64,000 nucleotides of DNA from Aequorivita sp. H23M31 (GCF_004022485.1 NZ_CP034951.1:434001-498000); one strand, 5' to 3'. Numbered from the stretch's first letter, positions 33,556 to 43,976 are shown. Notes: a model not told the origin generated them from the letters alone. Translations and numbers: made by a program.

Positions 33556-35247
33556 ATGAAGAAAATCTGTTTGTCACTCCTGTTTTTAAGCGCTATTTCT
33601 TTTGGGCAGTCCGAAATTCCGAATGATTATTTTGCGAATCCGCTGAACATCAATTTGATATTGTCTGGGAATTTTGGAGAATTGCGGTCCAATCACTTTC
33701 ACAGCGGTTTGGATATTAAAACACAGCAAAAAGAAGGATTACCAGTCTTTGCAAGTGCCGATGGGTATGTGAGCCGTATAAACGTAAGCCATTTTGGATA
33801 TGGAAAAGCGCTTTATCTCCTGCATCCTAATGGTTACACCACCGTTTATGCGCATCTTCAGCGCTACGCGGGAAAAATAGAAGAATATGTAAAGGAACAT
33901 CAGTATAAAAAAGAAAATTTTGAAATCGAGCTTTTTCCAGATGCTTCCTTGCTTCCGGTAAAAAAGGGGGATCTAATTGGTTTTTCTGGAAATACCGGTA
34001 GCAGTGGCGGCCCCCATTTACATTTCGAGATACGGGACAGCGCCCAACGCCCCATGAATCCAATGTTATTTGGCATAAACATACCGGATAGCAAAATCCC
34101 CATAATTAGTTCTGTATTGGCATATCCTATAAGTGCGGATGCCCAGGTGAACCAAGTCCAAGAATCCATAAAACTGCGAATGGTTAAACAGAGTGATGGC
34201 AATTATAAAACGGAAGATCTAATTGCCTTAGGTAAAATTGGATTCGGAATATCCTCTTATGACCAATTGGATGGAGCCTACAATAAAAACGGGATTTATA
34301 GCATCAACACTTATTTAAATAATATTCCAAAATTTGAGGTGAAGTTTGACAAGTTTTCCTTTGCTGAAACCAGATATCTTAATCGGTATACGGACTACGG
34401 CTACTTTAAAACCAACCGGAGCCAGATCCAAAAATTATTTAGGGAAACAAATAACCCTCTCAGCATAATCGTACAGGAAGATACCAATGGATACGTTTCC
34501 GTGGAAGACAGCTTGGATTATTCCTATACCATTTCCGTAAAGGATTTTAAGGGAAATGACATTAGGGTGATTATTCCTATAAAAGGAAGAAATATGGAAA
34601 TACTTAAACCGCGACAAATTAAGGAAACCGACGATTTTATTTATGCCGATCACGCAACTTCTCTCACCAAGGGAAAATTCAGCATTTACATTCCAGCCAA
34701 CAGTCTTTATGATGACACTTACCTGGACATTCAGTCAAGTGGCGATACGCTGAAATTTCACGAGGACATAATCCCGATTCATAAAAATATTTCGATTACG
34801 GCTGATATTTCCAATTATTTGGAAGGTGACAAGGACCGTCTTTACATTGGAAGATTAAACTATAAAGGTGAGCCATATTACACCAGCACAACACGAAAAG
34901 GAGATAAACTAGTTGCCAGTACCCGTTTGTTCGGTGACTATGCGGTAGTTTCAGATTTGGAGGCACCCGTTATCACACCTTTAAATTTTTCTGAAGGAAA
35001 GTGGATAAGTAATCAAAAAACGTTACAAATTAAGATTGTCGATAAATCAAGCGGCATTAGTTCATATCGCGCGGTCATCAACGGAAATTTCATTTTAATG
35101 GAATATAATTATAAAACCGACGTTCTAACCTATGATTTTGGAGATGGTGTAAACCCTGAAACAGAGAACAATTTGAAACTTATTGTAATAGATAATGTGG
35201 GAAATAGCGCTACATTTGAAACAAAATTTTTTAGAAAACAAACCTAA
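33556..35247 (+). CDS. M23 family (LytM-type) exported metallopeptidase
   Basis: This 563-residue protein has a signal peptide (MKKICLSLLFLSAISFG) and an M23 peptidase domain at about 45-175. The zinc ligands lie in HFHSGLDIK and GGPHLHFEIRD. A long beta-rich C-terminal half follows with Ig-like strands, ending NVGNSATFETKFF. It would cut peptidoglycan cross-links or regulate amidases in the periplasm. It lies 9 nt before the TonB receptor gene, a common pairing in Flavobacteriaceae, so the two are co-expressed. Confidence 0.9.
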   Translation: MKKICLSLLFLSAISFGQSEIPNDYFANPLNINLILSGNFGELRSNHFHSGLDIKTQQKEGLPVFASADGYVSRINVSHFGYGKALYLLHPNGYTTVYAHLQRYAGKIEEYVKEHQYKKENFEIELFPDASLLPVKKGDLIGFSGNTGSSGGPHLHFEIRDSAQRPMNPMLFGINIPDSKIPIISSVLAYPISADAQVNQVQESIKLRMVKQSDGNYKTEDLIALGKIGFGISSYDQLDGAYNKNGIYSINTYLNNIPKFEVKFDKFSFAETRYLNRYTDYGYFKTNRSQIQKLFRETNNPLSIIVQEDTNGYVSVEDSLDYSYTISVKDFKGNDIRVIIPIKGRNMEILKPRQIKETDDFIYADHATSLTKGKFSIYIPANSLYDDTYLDIQSSGDTLKFHEDIIPIHKNISITADISNYLEGDKDRLYIGRLNYKGEPYYTSTTRKGDKLVASTRLFGDYAVVSDLEAPVITPLNFSEGKWISNQKTLQIKIVDKSSGISSYRAVINGNFILMEYNYKTDVLTYDFGDGVNPETENNLKLIVIDNVGNSATFETKFFRKQT

Positions 35248-35256
35248 GAACAGCTT

Positions 35257-37716
35257 TTGAAAACAATCAACCTGCCGCTCACACTGCTCTTTCTTCTCTT
35301 CGCAACAACTTTATTTGCTCAGAAAGCCACTATAAAAGGAATCGTCCTCGACGAATTTAACCAACCAATTTCCGGAGCCAACGTTATTTATGACGATCTG
35401 GGAACAATTACGGACCTTGACGGCTTCTACATCCTGGAAATTCCGGCAAAAAAAGCTGTAGTCCTTACATTTTCTCACGTGAGCTATAAAAAAATACAGA
35501 TAACCGTAAATCTTTCAACCAATGAGGATTATGAATTTAATCCCGTTCTAAGTGCAACCGTGGAGCAAATTGGCGAAGTGGTAATCTCTGGCCGTGAAAA
35601 CAAACGGGTTGAGGGGGTAACTACTATTTCACCCGAAGTAATTCGTAAGATGATTGGCGCCAACGCCGGCGTGGAGAATTTGTTAAAATCTCTGCCCGGT
35701 GTAAACAGCAACGATGAACTGAGTACGCAATATGCAGTTCGAGGTGGAAATTATGATGAAAACCTGGTTTATGTAAATGAAATTGAGGTATATAGACCGT
35801 TTTTGATACGCAGCGGTCAGCAGGAGGGATTAAGTTTTGTAAACAGCGATCTTACAAGCAACGTAGAATTTTCGGCAGGAGGCTTTCAGGCTAAATACGG
35901 GGATAAACTTTCATCGGTTCTGGATATTACCTATAGAAAACCGGTAACTTTTGGCGCTTCTCTGGATCTAAGTCTTTTGGGAGCCAATGGTTCTGTTGAA
36001 GGCATATCAAAGGATGGAAGATTTTCAGGAATTGCAGGGATCCGTTACCGCGACAACGGCCTTTTTGTTAATGCAAAGGAAACTATAACCAATTACAGTC
36101 AACGGTTCGCCGATGCACAAACATATTTGACTTATAGATTTACAAATAAATTTGAACTTAGTTTTTTGGGGAATGTTTCTATTAACGATTATGATTTTGA
36201 ACCTCTAACCCGTCAAACTAATTTCGGAACGCTCTCCCAGCCTATTGCCTTAACCGTGTTTTACGAAGGAAAGGAAGAAGATCGGTACAATACATATTTT
36301 GGAGCTCTTAAATCCACTTGGGTCGTTTCAGAAGACTATACCGCCAAGCTTATTGCTTCCCTCTATCACACCACAGAGCAAGAACACTTCGACATTCTTG
36401 CCGAATATTATTTAGGAGAAGTGGACACAGATTTGGGGAGTTCTGGATTGGGGGATGTAAAATTTAATAGAGCAGTCGGCTCGCAGCTCACCCATGCCCG
36501 AAATGATCTAGATGCTTTGATATTTAACGTAGAGCATAAAGGTATAGTTGCCATAGAGAATAACACTATTGAATATGGTATAAAACTAACCCATGAGGAT
36601 GTACGTGATCGGGTTCAGGAATACGAGATGATAGACTCAGCCGGGTTTACTATCCGTCCACCAATTTTTCCAGCAAACGATCAACCTTATCAGCCCAACA
36701 CCTCTCCTATTGTTCCCTATACTAACATCCGTGCACTTAATGATGTGCAAATAAATCGTATTTCGGGTTATGCACAATGGAGCCGAAGAACAAGCTTGGG
36801 CAGTAGCGATCTATGGATGAATGCTGGGGTCCGCGCCCAAAACTGGACGGTAAGCGGGGATGATATCGCAAGCACCACACAAACTGTGTTTAGTCCTCGC
36901 GGGCAAATTGCATTAAAACCAGATTGGGAAATGGACATGCTTTTCAGAATATCTGGAGGTCTTTATCATCAACCACCATTTTACCGGGAACTTCGTGATT
37001 CCACAGGAACAGTGGTACCCGGTGTAAAAGCACAACAGTCGGCACATTTGGTCTTTGGGAACGATTATAGCTTTAAGATGTGGGACCGAAAATTCAGATT
37101 GAATTCTGAACTCTATTTTAAACAATTGACCGATGTTAATCCTTATACGCTTGAAAACGTGCGCATACGGTATCGCGCCAATAACAACGCCGTAGCTTAC
37201 GCCTATGGTCTTGACCTGCGATTGGCTGGTGAATTTGTGCCGGGAACGGAAAGTTGGTTGAGTTTTGGGTACATGAAGACCGAAGAGAACATTGATGACC
37301 GTGGTTATATCTTCCGACCCACAGACCAAAGACTAAAGTTTGCCATGCTGTTTCAGGATTATGTAAAGGTAATTCCTGATTTAAAAATGTATCTTAACTT
37401 AACCTACAACACTGGCTTGCCTGGTGGTACTCCCAATTATGCGGATCCTTATACCTACCAGAGCAGGTTGCCCGATTACAAACGAGCAGATTTGGGAGTA
37501 AGTTATGTAATTGTCAACGAAAACAACCAGCGAAAAAACGGTTGGCTAAAACCCTTTAAAGAACTGACTATCGGGGCTGAAATATTCAACATTTTCGACG
37601 TCCAGAACTCCATTACCAATACGTTTGTGAGAGACGTATATACAAAGGTGCAATATGCTATTCCGAATTATCTTTCTCCAAGAATTTTCAATGTTCGTAC
37701 AACGATGAAGTTCTAA
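35257..37716 (+). CDS. TonB-dependent receptor with CarboxypepD_reg-like N-domain
   Basis: This 819-residue protein begins at a TTG (MKTINLPLTLLFLLFATTLFA, signal peptide). A carboxypeptidase-regulatory-like domain follows (about 23-105, KATIKGIVLDEFNQPISGAN, DLDGFY), then the plug (about 115-225, NLLKSLPGVNSNDELSTQ and the YAVRGG motif) and the 22-strand barrel, ending NVRTTMKF with terminal Phe. It imports an unknown ligand using TonB energy. There is no SusD partner, so it is not a polysaccharide-utilisation SusC. It is translated just after the M23 gene. Confidence 0.92.
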   Translation: MKTINLPLTLLFLLFATTLFAQKATIKGIVLDEFNQPISGANVIYDDLGTITDLDGFYILEIPAKKAVVLTFSHVSYKKIQITVNLSTNEDYEFNPVLSATVEQIGEVVISGRENKRVEGVTTISPEVIRKMIGANAGVENLLKSLPGVNSNDELSTQYAVRGGNYDENLVYVNEIEVYRPFLIRSGQQEGLSFVNSDLTSNVEFSAGGFQAKYGDKLSSVLDITYRKPVTFGASLDLSLLGANGSVEGISKDGRFSGIAGIRYRDNGLFVNAKETITNYSQRFADAQTYLTYRFTNKFELSFLGNVSINDYDFEPLTRQTNFGTLSQPIALTVFYEGKEEDRYNTYFGALKSTWVVSEDYTAKLIASLYHTTEQEHFDILAEYYLGEVDTDLGSSGLGDVKFNRAVGSQLTHARNDLDALIFNVEHKGIVAIENNTIEYGIKLTHEDVRDRVQEYEMIDSAGFTIRPPIFPANDQPYQPNTSPIVPYTNIRALNDVQINRISGYAQWSRRTSLGSSDLWMNAGVRAQNWTVSGDDIASTTQTVFSPRGQIALKPDWEMDMLFRISGGLYHQPPFYRELRDSTGTVVPGVKAQQSAHLVFGNDYSFKMWDRKFRLNSELYFKQLTDVNPYTLENVRIRYRANNNAVAYAYGLDLRLAGEFVPGTESWLSFGYMKTEENIDDRGYIFRPTDQRLKFAMLFQDYVKVIPDLKMYLNLTYNTGLPGGTPNYADPYTYQSRLPDYKRADLGVSYVIVNENNQRKNGWLKPFKELTIGAEIFNIFDVQNSITNTFVRDVYTKVQYAIPNYLSPRIFNVRTTMKF

Positions 37717-37779
37717 GAAAGTTTATGACTATAAATTTCTCCCAGATATTTTGAAGAAGAATTTTATTTAAGACGAATT

Positions 37780-38925
37780 TCAATTCACAAATTCCTTTAA
37801 AATTTCAATTACGAAATCTATTTCATCTTTATTATTAAAGACGGAAAGCGAAAATCGTAGTGAAGGTTTTTTTAAGTCCTCCTCCGATAGAATTTCGTTG
37901 AGAACATGCGAACCTCCCTCGCTCCCGCTCTGGCAGGCACTGCCCTTGGAACAAGCTATACCTTTTAGATCCAGTTGAAATAACAACATCATCGCTTTAT
38001 CAGCGGCGATGGGAAGGCATATATTTAATACTTTGCAAGTGCTATTCTCCTGGTCCTCACAAGAGCCATTAAACTTCACTCCAGGAATAGACGACTTAAG
38101 TTTGTCTATAAAGTATGACTTCAAATCTGCAATATATTCATGCTCCTTATCAAGATTTCGATAGGAAATTTTTAAGGCTTCCGCCATTCCCGCAATATTA
38201 GATACAGGTTCCGTTCCTGCACGCATTCCCCGCTCTTGCTCGCCACCATGGATTAGGGGTTGCAAACCGGAATTCTTTCTGACAAAAGCAAAACCCACAC
38301 CTTTAGGTCCGTGGAATTTATGGGCGGACGCCGCGGCAAAGTCAATTGGTATGTCTTTTAAATCCATCTTGAAATGACCGATAGATTGAACCGTATCACT
38401 ATGGAATAATGCTCCATGTTCCTTACACAGCAAGGCTACTTTTTTAATGTCCAATAAATTCCCCACTTCATTGTTTACGTGCATCAGACTTACCAATGTT
38501 TTTTCTGAAGCATCGCTTAACAGCCGATCCAGATCATTATAATCCACAAGTCCACTTTTATCCAAATTCACGTAATCAATAACTATATCATAATTCTTAT
38601 TAAGCCATTCCAAAGTATGCAGCACAGCATGATGTTCAACTCGGCTTGAAATAACACGCTTTACGCCAAGATCGCGTACCGCACTGATGAGAATCAAATT
38701 ATCAGCCTCAGTTCCGCCGGATGTGAAGATTATTTCGCTCGCCGAAACATTTAATAATCCAGCAATTTCTTTTCGTGCGTTCTCAAGTAGTGATTTAGAT
38801 GACCTTCCGTAAGAATGTGTGGATGAAGGATTTCCATATTCAGTCTTTAAAACTTCACTTATGCAAATAATTACTTCATTGCGCAATTGGGTGGTTGCTG
38901 CGTTATCAAAATAAACTTTTTTCAT
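37780..38925 (-). CDS. Cysteine desulfurase (NifS/IscS-like)
   Basis: This 381-residue PLP enzyme has the substrate and cofactor motifs TSGGTEADN, MHVNNEVGNLLDI and the Schiff-base Lys203 in SAHKFHGPKGVGF. The active-site Cys331 lies in CSKGSACQSGSEGG, a long flexible loop typical of class I enzymes. It frees sulfur from cysteine for Fe-S clusters or tRNA thiolation. No isc partner genes are next to it. Four further Cys lie in CEDQENSTC and nearby. Confidence 0.92.
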   Translation of the reverse strand: MKKVYFDNAATTQLRNEVIICISEVLKTEYGNPSSTHSYGRSSKSLLENARKEIAGLLNVSASEIIFTSGGTEADNLILISAVRDLGVKRVISSRVEHHAVLHTLEWLNKNYDIVIDYVNLDKSGLVDYNDLDRLLSDASEKTLVSLMHVNNEVGNLLDIKKVALLCKEHGALFHSDTVQSIGHFKMDLKDIPIDFAAASAHKFHGPKGVGFAFVRKNSGLQPLIHGGEQERGMRAGTEPVSNIAGMAEALKISYRNLDKEHEYIADLKSYFIDKLKSSIPGVKFNGSCEDQENSTCKVLNICLPIAADKAMMLLFQLDLKGIACSKGSACQSGSEGGSHVLNEILSEEDLKKPSLRFSLSVFNNKDEIDFVIEILKEFVN

Positions 38926-39084
38926 TGGTTGCTGAAATTTATGAAGAGAACAAGATTTGAATCTGAATTTTTAAAAGAAATCTTTTTATTTTTTCAGTTT
39001 GCAAAAATACACATAAAAAATTTTAGGCCATTTCAATAAAAAAGAAATGCGTTACTTTGTGAAACGAAAAATTTCCCGATAGTT

Positions 39085-39663
39085 ATGATGCGATTGTTTT
39101 TTCTTCTATCCCTCCCCCTCTTTTTTCAGGCTTGTAGCGATGGTGATATTATAGTTACGACTTTTAACTTTGAGGATGCCAAATTAAATTCATGTGGAGA
39201 CGTTGGCAATTATGTTTTTTATAAAGAAAATACTCGGGTTTTTGAAAGTCTCTCACTTAAATTGTCAACATCGGACACTCTTTATAGAAAGGAGGGTATT
39301 TCAACCTACCCATTGAGCGCAAATACCAATTTCGCTAACTATCGCAGTTACGATGGAGTTTTGGGTAATAATTATTTCTGCAACAGTATTCCTCCTACTT
39401 ATCCAAATATCCAAGCCGATTATCTAGCAGTCTCCGGAACTGCCGACGTGATTGTAACTTATAAATATGATGATCCTCTCCCAAAAAGTTCCGGGGGAAG
39501 TAACGATTCTGGACTAAATTACCAAAGCCGAAATACGCTTAAAATAAATCTACAGATAATTCTAAGAGACGTAGTTTTTGTGAGTGGTGATAAGCAAATA
39601 ATCCAGGAAACGTTGGATATGGGCACTATCGAAAATTTCCGTACTATAGAGATAACACCTTAA
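39085..39663 (+). CDS. Lipoprotein of unknown function
   Basis: This protein has about 190 residues with a lipoprotein signal (LSLPLFFQAC, Cys17). It could start at the second Met (39088). The mature part is beta-rich, with TTFNFEDAKLNSCGDVGNY and a Ser/Gly-rich loop SSGGSNDSG. Cys37 and a later Cys could form a disulfide. It resembles no family I can name. It stands alone. Confidence 0.75.
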   Translation: MMRLFFLLSLPLFFQACSDGDIIVTTFNFEDAKLNSCGDVGNYVFYKENTRVFESLSLKLSTSDTLYRKEGISTYPLSANTNFANYRSYDGVLGNNYFCNSIPPTYPNIQADYLAVSGTADVIVTYKYDDPLPKSSGGSNDSGLNYQSRNTLKINLQIILRDVVFVSGDKQIIQETLDMGTIENFRTIEITP

Positions 39664-39800
39664 ATATCAAGATTTAAAGTGGATAATATTCCAAATTAGA
39701 AAATATCGAAAATTTTAGATAAGGAGGGACTTCTTCTTAGTTTATCTTCCAATAAAACCAATAAAGAAAATAGAGCTAATAGTGCTTATAAAGTTTCTAT

Positions 39801-40136
39801 TTAAATCAATTTGCCTTTTCTATTGTAATCTATAACAATTACCACTGCGGAAAAGATTGCCATCAAATACCATCCGTAATGAAAGTATGAATCTGAATTT
39901 TCCATTCCGGCAGAAATACAAATGATAACATTCATTACCATAATAGAATAATTCATGTTTTCCAGTTCTCTTCTTTCCTTAAGCTTGAACATCCGGGATA
40001 GGTTGAGGAGAAAGGCCAGCAATAGAATTGCGGCCAATAGGTAATCACCCATCTTGAGTTGCGTAATTCCGCCTATTAAAAAAAGTAGTCCATTGATTGC
40101 GAAAGCACCTTTCATCAGTCTGTTTTTAGTCTTCAA
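39801..40136 (-). CDS. Small four-TM membrane protein of unknown function
   Basis: Up to 111 residues from a TTG at 40136, or 104 from the ATG at 40115, which looks better (MKGAFAINGLLFLIGGIT). Four hydrophobic helices follow (about 10-28, 31-48, 65-80 and 85-102 from the TTG), with a charged KLKERRELE loop in the middle. No family recognised. Confidence 0.65.
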   Translation of the reverse strand: MKTKNRLMKGAFAINGLLFLIGGITQLKMGDYLLAAILLLAFLLNLSRMFKLKERRELENMNYSIMVMNVIICISAGMENSDSYFHYGWYLMAIFSAVVIVIDYNRKGKLI

Positions 40137-40364
40137 TTTTTATTTTTTTACCAATTTAATTGGGGGGAGGAGAAATTTTGGTCAAATATATTAAAATAAC
40201 CTTCTGACCAATCTAATTTTAACAAAATTGCAATAAATAGAATATAGGCCTTTATGTTAACTAATTATTAGGTTCATATTTTATAATGCACTTAAAGTAC
40301 AATAATATATGAACAAAAAAAATACTAATTGGTTTTATTTCATTTGTTCAAAAATCATATTCTA
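40137..40364. other. A/T-rich intergenic stretch
   Basis: No gene, repeat or terminator is recognisable here. It separates the four-TM gene from a relic frame at 40365. Confidence 0.4.
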
Positions 40365-40534
40365 TCATAAATCTTTTCCGAAAACAACTCTCTGGTTTTC
40401 CGTTGCCCAATCAGGGAACCTCTTATATAGTTCGGAATCATCCCAATCCATCCATTTTTGTGACGCGATCTAGATTTCTTCAACTAAGAAAGTCAAGGGA
40501 TTGTCTGTTAAAAAAAATCGGTTCCTTCAGACAT
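40365..40534 (-). pseudogene. Relic of a small protein with frameshift and internal stop
   Basis: From the ATG at 40534 the frame reads MSEGTDFF and stops. With one T added to an eight-T run (40511-40518) it continues LTDNPLTFLVEEI, meets a TAG, then goes on IASQKWMDWDDSELYKRF and PDWATENQRVVFGKDL to the stop at 40365. The composition is clearly protein-like. I do not recognise the family. Confidence 0.5.
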
Positions 40535-40544
40535 CAACAAAATC

Positions 40545-40588
40545 AAAAATCCCTTTCTTAGCCATTATAGACTGAGAAAGGGATTTTT
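40545..40588 (-). terminator. Intrinsic terminator of the pyridoxamine-oxidase-like gene
   Basis: AAAAATCCCTTTCT and AGAAAGGGATTTTT form a perfect 14-bp stem with a 16-nt loop, 18 nt after the stop. The minus-strand arm ends in TTTTTGATT. Confidence 0.85.
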
Positions 40589-40606
40589 AACTTTATTTAT
40601 TCTTAT

Positions 40607-41107
40607 TTAAATTTCTAAATTTCCTTGCACGCCCAGATCGGGTTCGTTACCCGTTATTGCACCACCTGCCATTTTTAGAAGTGAAATTACCTTGCCATTT
40701 TTGGTATCCCAATAATGTGCATCGTCTGGTTCTACCTTTATGGTAGTAATATTTGGGTCGTCAACTCCCTCAAACCAAGCATCATCACCACTTCCATAAA
40801 GTTCCTTGATTTTATTCCTGTCGGAACCTATTGTTGCACGGCCATAAACGCTCAGAAATTCGTAATTCCCTTTATCGGAGTATATAAGGTGGGCTCTTTT
40901 CTCTCTTTCAATATTTGCATTGTGCGTGCTTGTCTTGTTGCTGAGAAACCAAATGTTGCCATCTTCATCAACTTCCTTCGTGCTCATTGGAACGGTATGA
41001 AATGGTTGGGCTTTTAAATTGGTAGCCAACATTGCATAGTCTATAGCTTCTGCGAGTTGCTTTATTTTCTCTTTTGCCTCGGTACTGTAAAGGTTTTTAG
41101 TGCTCAT
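40607..41107 (-). CDS. Pyridoxamine 5'-phosphate oxidase-like general stress protein
   Basis: This 166-residue FMN-binding split-barrel protein shows AMLATNLKAQPFHTVPMSTKE, IWFLSNKTSTHNANI, LIYSDKGNYEFLSVYGRATI and a late DAHYWDTKNGKV. This matches the 'general stress protein 26'/pyridoxamine oxidase-related family rather than true PdxH, as it is short and lacks the PdxH C-terminus. It probably binds FMN or F420; the substrate is unknown. Confidence 0.87.
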   Translation of the reverse strand: MSTKNLYSTEAKEKIKQLAEAIDYAMLATNLKAQPFHTVPMSTKEVDEDGNIWFLSNKTSTHNANIEREKRAHLIYSDKGNYEFLSVYGRATIGSDRNKIKELYGSGDDAWFEGVDDPNITTIKVEPDDAHYWDTKNGKVISLLKMAGGAITGNEPDLGVQGNLEI

Positions 41108-41383
41108 AGTTTTTTATTTTAAGATACTAAACTTGGCAATACAGACTTTTTAAGGAAATCATAAAGTTTTATTATTTTAAAACGGAGCACAAACGAGATC
41201 TCCCATACGAGACTTCTCGATTTTGATAATGGTCTATCCGATTATTATGGTATTCACTTTATTCTCTAGAAAAAAAATATCTGTTCAAAAGACTGTGAAT
41301 ATTAATTTTCTTAACCAATTGGATTTATAGCCATTTTCTTTACTTTAACCACATATTTAAACAGCTGTAAAACCACGCTCATT

Positions 41384-43111
41384 ATGCAATTGTCCATCAC
41401 CGATTGGATTATCATCGTCTTATTTTTTGTCGTTTTTCTTATAATTGGTATTGTTGTTTCAAAACAATCCGGAAAAGATTCAAAGTCCTTTTTCCTTTCC
41501 GACAGAAATATGCCCTGGTGGTTACTTGGTGTAAGTATGGTGGCCACAACATTTGCTGCGGATACTCCCAATTTCGTTGCAGGACTTATTCGCGAAGAGG
41601 GGGTCTTTGGAAACTGGATTTGGTGGAGTTTCTTACTAACGGGAATGTTGACCGTGTTTTTCTATGCAAAACTTTGGCGCCGAAGTGGGATTACGACTGA
41701 CTTAGAGTTTTACGAATTGCGCTATAGCGGGAAAAGCGCCGCTTTTTTACGAGGTTTTCGTGCCATTTATCTCGGCGTCTTTTTCAACATCGTCATTATG
41801 GCAAACGTTTGCTTGGCCGCGATTAAAATTGGCCACGTAATGTTTGGACTTTCCTCCTACCAAGTTTTATTGATAGCTTCTCCTGTTGTAGTTATCTATT
41901 CCGCTTTCGGAGGATTGAAAGGCGTTTTGCTAACAGATTTCGTACAGTTTATTATTGCAATGGTCGGTAGTATTTGGGCGACCATTTATATTGTCAATTT
42001 GCCTGAAATAGGTGGAATGGAAAAACTACTTTCTATTCCTGAAGTGGCCGCTAAAACAGCAATGCTTCCAGATTTCTCCAAACCTGAATTATTGATTCCA
42101 TTACTCATTATTCCTTTAGCTGTACAATGGTGGAGCGTTTGGTATCCTGGGGCAGAACCTGGAGGTGGAGGTTATATTGCCCAACGTATGCTTGCCGCCA
42201 AGAATGAAAAACATGCCACTTGGGCTACCTTATTTTTTAACTTTGCACATTACGCACTTCGTCCTTGGCCATGGATTATTATTGGACTTGCATCAATTGT
42301 TATATACCCAGACATCGCTAGTTTACAGGCTGCATTTCCAAATTTAAATCCTTCATTCGTAAAAAATGACCTCTCCTACCCTGCCATGCTTACTTTTCTT
42401 CCTGCCGGTTTACTTGGTATTGTTATCACTTCGCTTATTGCAGCTTTTATGAGCACTATATCAACGCATCTAAATTGGGGAAGCTCTTATGTGGTCAACG
42501 ACTTCTATGTTCGTTTTCTTCGAAAGGAAGCCACTGGGAAAGAACAGGTTGCAGTGGGACGAATCTCGACAGTTCTTATGATGATTTTTGCAGGTTTATT
42601 GGCTTTAATTCTTGAAGAAGCCCGGGATGGTTTTAATCTCCTGCTATCCATAGGAGCTGGAACGGGTCTTCTGTTTATTTTACGTTGGTTTTGGAGCAGA
42701 ATAAATCCGTATAGTGAGATTGCCGCTATGGTTATTTCATTTCTAATTGCCGCCTTCTTTTTTGTAAATGGAAAATTGGAAAATCCTTGGGTCGATATTG
42801 CCGGACATTGGCAATTGGTTCTGGGTGTTGTAATCACCACTATTGGATGGGTTGCGGTTACACTTCTAACCAAACCCTCAAAAGCAGAAACCCTAAACAG
42901 TTTCAATAGCCTTATTTTTGGAAATGAATCCAAATTCAAAGGTTTTGGGATGAAAATCCTCGGCTTCTTTGCTGGGGTTGTGGGTGTTTACTGTACACTA
43001 TTTGCTATAGGAAACTTTTTGTATAGCAACATCATTTTGGCTTTAATATTATCAGCAGTTGTGGTGGTTTGTGGTTTGGTAATTATAAAATCGTTTCAGA
43101 AGACTGATTAG
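41384..43111 (+). CDS. Sodium/solute symporter (SSS family)
   Basis: This 575-residue protein has about 13-14 transmembrane helices. The N-terminus (SITDWIIIVLFFVVFLIIG) is followed by GKDSKSFFLSDRNMPWWLLG and the sodium-site region SMVATTFAADTPNFVAGL. SAFGGLKGVLLTDFVQF is the conserved SSS signature in the middle. Later AFMSTISTHLNWGSSYVVND is the helix that holds sodium-binding Ser/Thr. The substrate is unknown; sugars, amino acids or other small solutes are used by relatives. It is a single gene. Confidence 0.92.
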   Translation: MQLSITDWIIIVLFFVVFLIIGIVVSKQSGKDSKSFFLSDRNMPWWLLGVSMVATTFAADTPNFVAGLIREEGVFGNWIWWSFLLTGMLTVFFYAKLWRRSGITTDLEFYELRYSGKSAAFLRGFRAIYLGVFFNIVIMANVCLAAIKIGHVMFGLSSYQVLLIASPVVVIYSAFGGLKGVLLTDFVQFIIAMVGSIWATIYIVNLPEIGGMEKLLSIPEVAAKTAMLPDFSKPELLIPLLIIPLAVQWWSVWYPGAEPGGGGYIAQRMLAAKNEKHATWATLFFNFAHYALRPWPWIIIGLASIVIYPDIASLQAAFPNLNPSFVKNDLSYPAMLTFLPAGLLGIVITSLIAAFMSTISTHLNWGSSYVVNDFYVRFLRKEATGKEQVAVGRISTVLMMIFAGLLALILEEARDGFNLLLSIGAGTGLLFILRWFWSRINPYSEIAAMVISFLIAAFFFVNGKLENPWVDIAGHWQLVLGVVITTIGWVAVTLLTKPSKAETLNSFNSLIFGNESKFKGFGMKILGFFAGVVGVYCTLFAIGNFLYSNIILALILSAVVVVCGLVIIKSFQKTD

Positions 43112-43209
43112 GGATTTTTTGAAATTGGGAAAATACGATAAAACTTAATTAGGTTCAATTTAGTTATCCATACGAAATCAAAGAAAGTAATCAACTACTT
43201 ACACCCATT

Positions 43210-43976
43210 ATGTCCAAAGATATTTTTGCAGGTAACTTTTATTCTGGAACCAGTGGTTTGGCGCTCCCTTTAAACAAATCGCAGTTTCCTAATGATTTCA
43301 AAAACAAAACTAGACTACAGTATTATGCTTCGCAGTTTAATAGTATAGAGTACAACAGTACGTTTTATAAACTTCCTAAAAACACTACTGTAAAAAATTG
43401 GAAGGAAAGCGTTCCCAAGGATTTCAGGTTTACCTTTAAAGTCCCCAAATCAATTACACATTCGTCAAAATTAGAATTTGCATTAAGTGACGTAACTGAT
43501 TTCAAAAATACTGTTGAACACATTGGCGACAAAAAAGGGTGTTTACTTGCACAGTTCCCCCTTCCTTTGATATTGAGCAAATTGAACGGTTTACAAAACT
43601 GTGGGAGCAATTTGTAAAACAAAGCAAACACTCATCTTTTAAATTAGCTATAGAATTTAGGAATGAATCGTGGTACGAACCTCAGGTGTTTCAATTGCTC
43701 AAAAAATATAATACTTGTCTGGTCTTACACGATTTTAAAGATTTCTCCCTATTACCGAATCTAGTGGACGTTGATTTTGTTTACCTCCGTTTGCACGGGC
43801 CAGAACCTAGATATCGCGGTAGTTACGGTGATGAATTTTTAAAACACCTTGCCAACTTAATTGTTACGTGGAGAATGGAAGGAAAGACGGTGTATGCCTA
43901 CTTTAATAACACAATGGGGAATGCGTTTAACAACGTGAAAACCCTCAATAAATATGTGAAGGCATTAAAATTCTAA
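43210..43976 (+). pseudogene. DUF72 protein, frameshift in a C5 run
   Basis: The first part (43210-43617) reads ASQFNSIEYNSTFYKLPKN and FRFTFKVPKSITHSSKL to CLLAQFPLP and then leaves the frame. The second part continues with PPSFDIEQIERFTKLWEQF, LAIEFRNESWY, VYLRLHGPEPRYRGSYGDE and YAYFNNTMGNAF up to 43976. Adding one C to the five-C run at 43557-43561 joins AQFP to PSFDIE and gives about 255 residues, the size of DUF72 (YecE-like) proteins. These are TIM-barrel proteins of unknown function. The shift could be a sequencing error. Confidence 0.85.
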
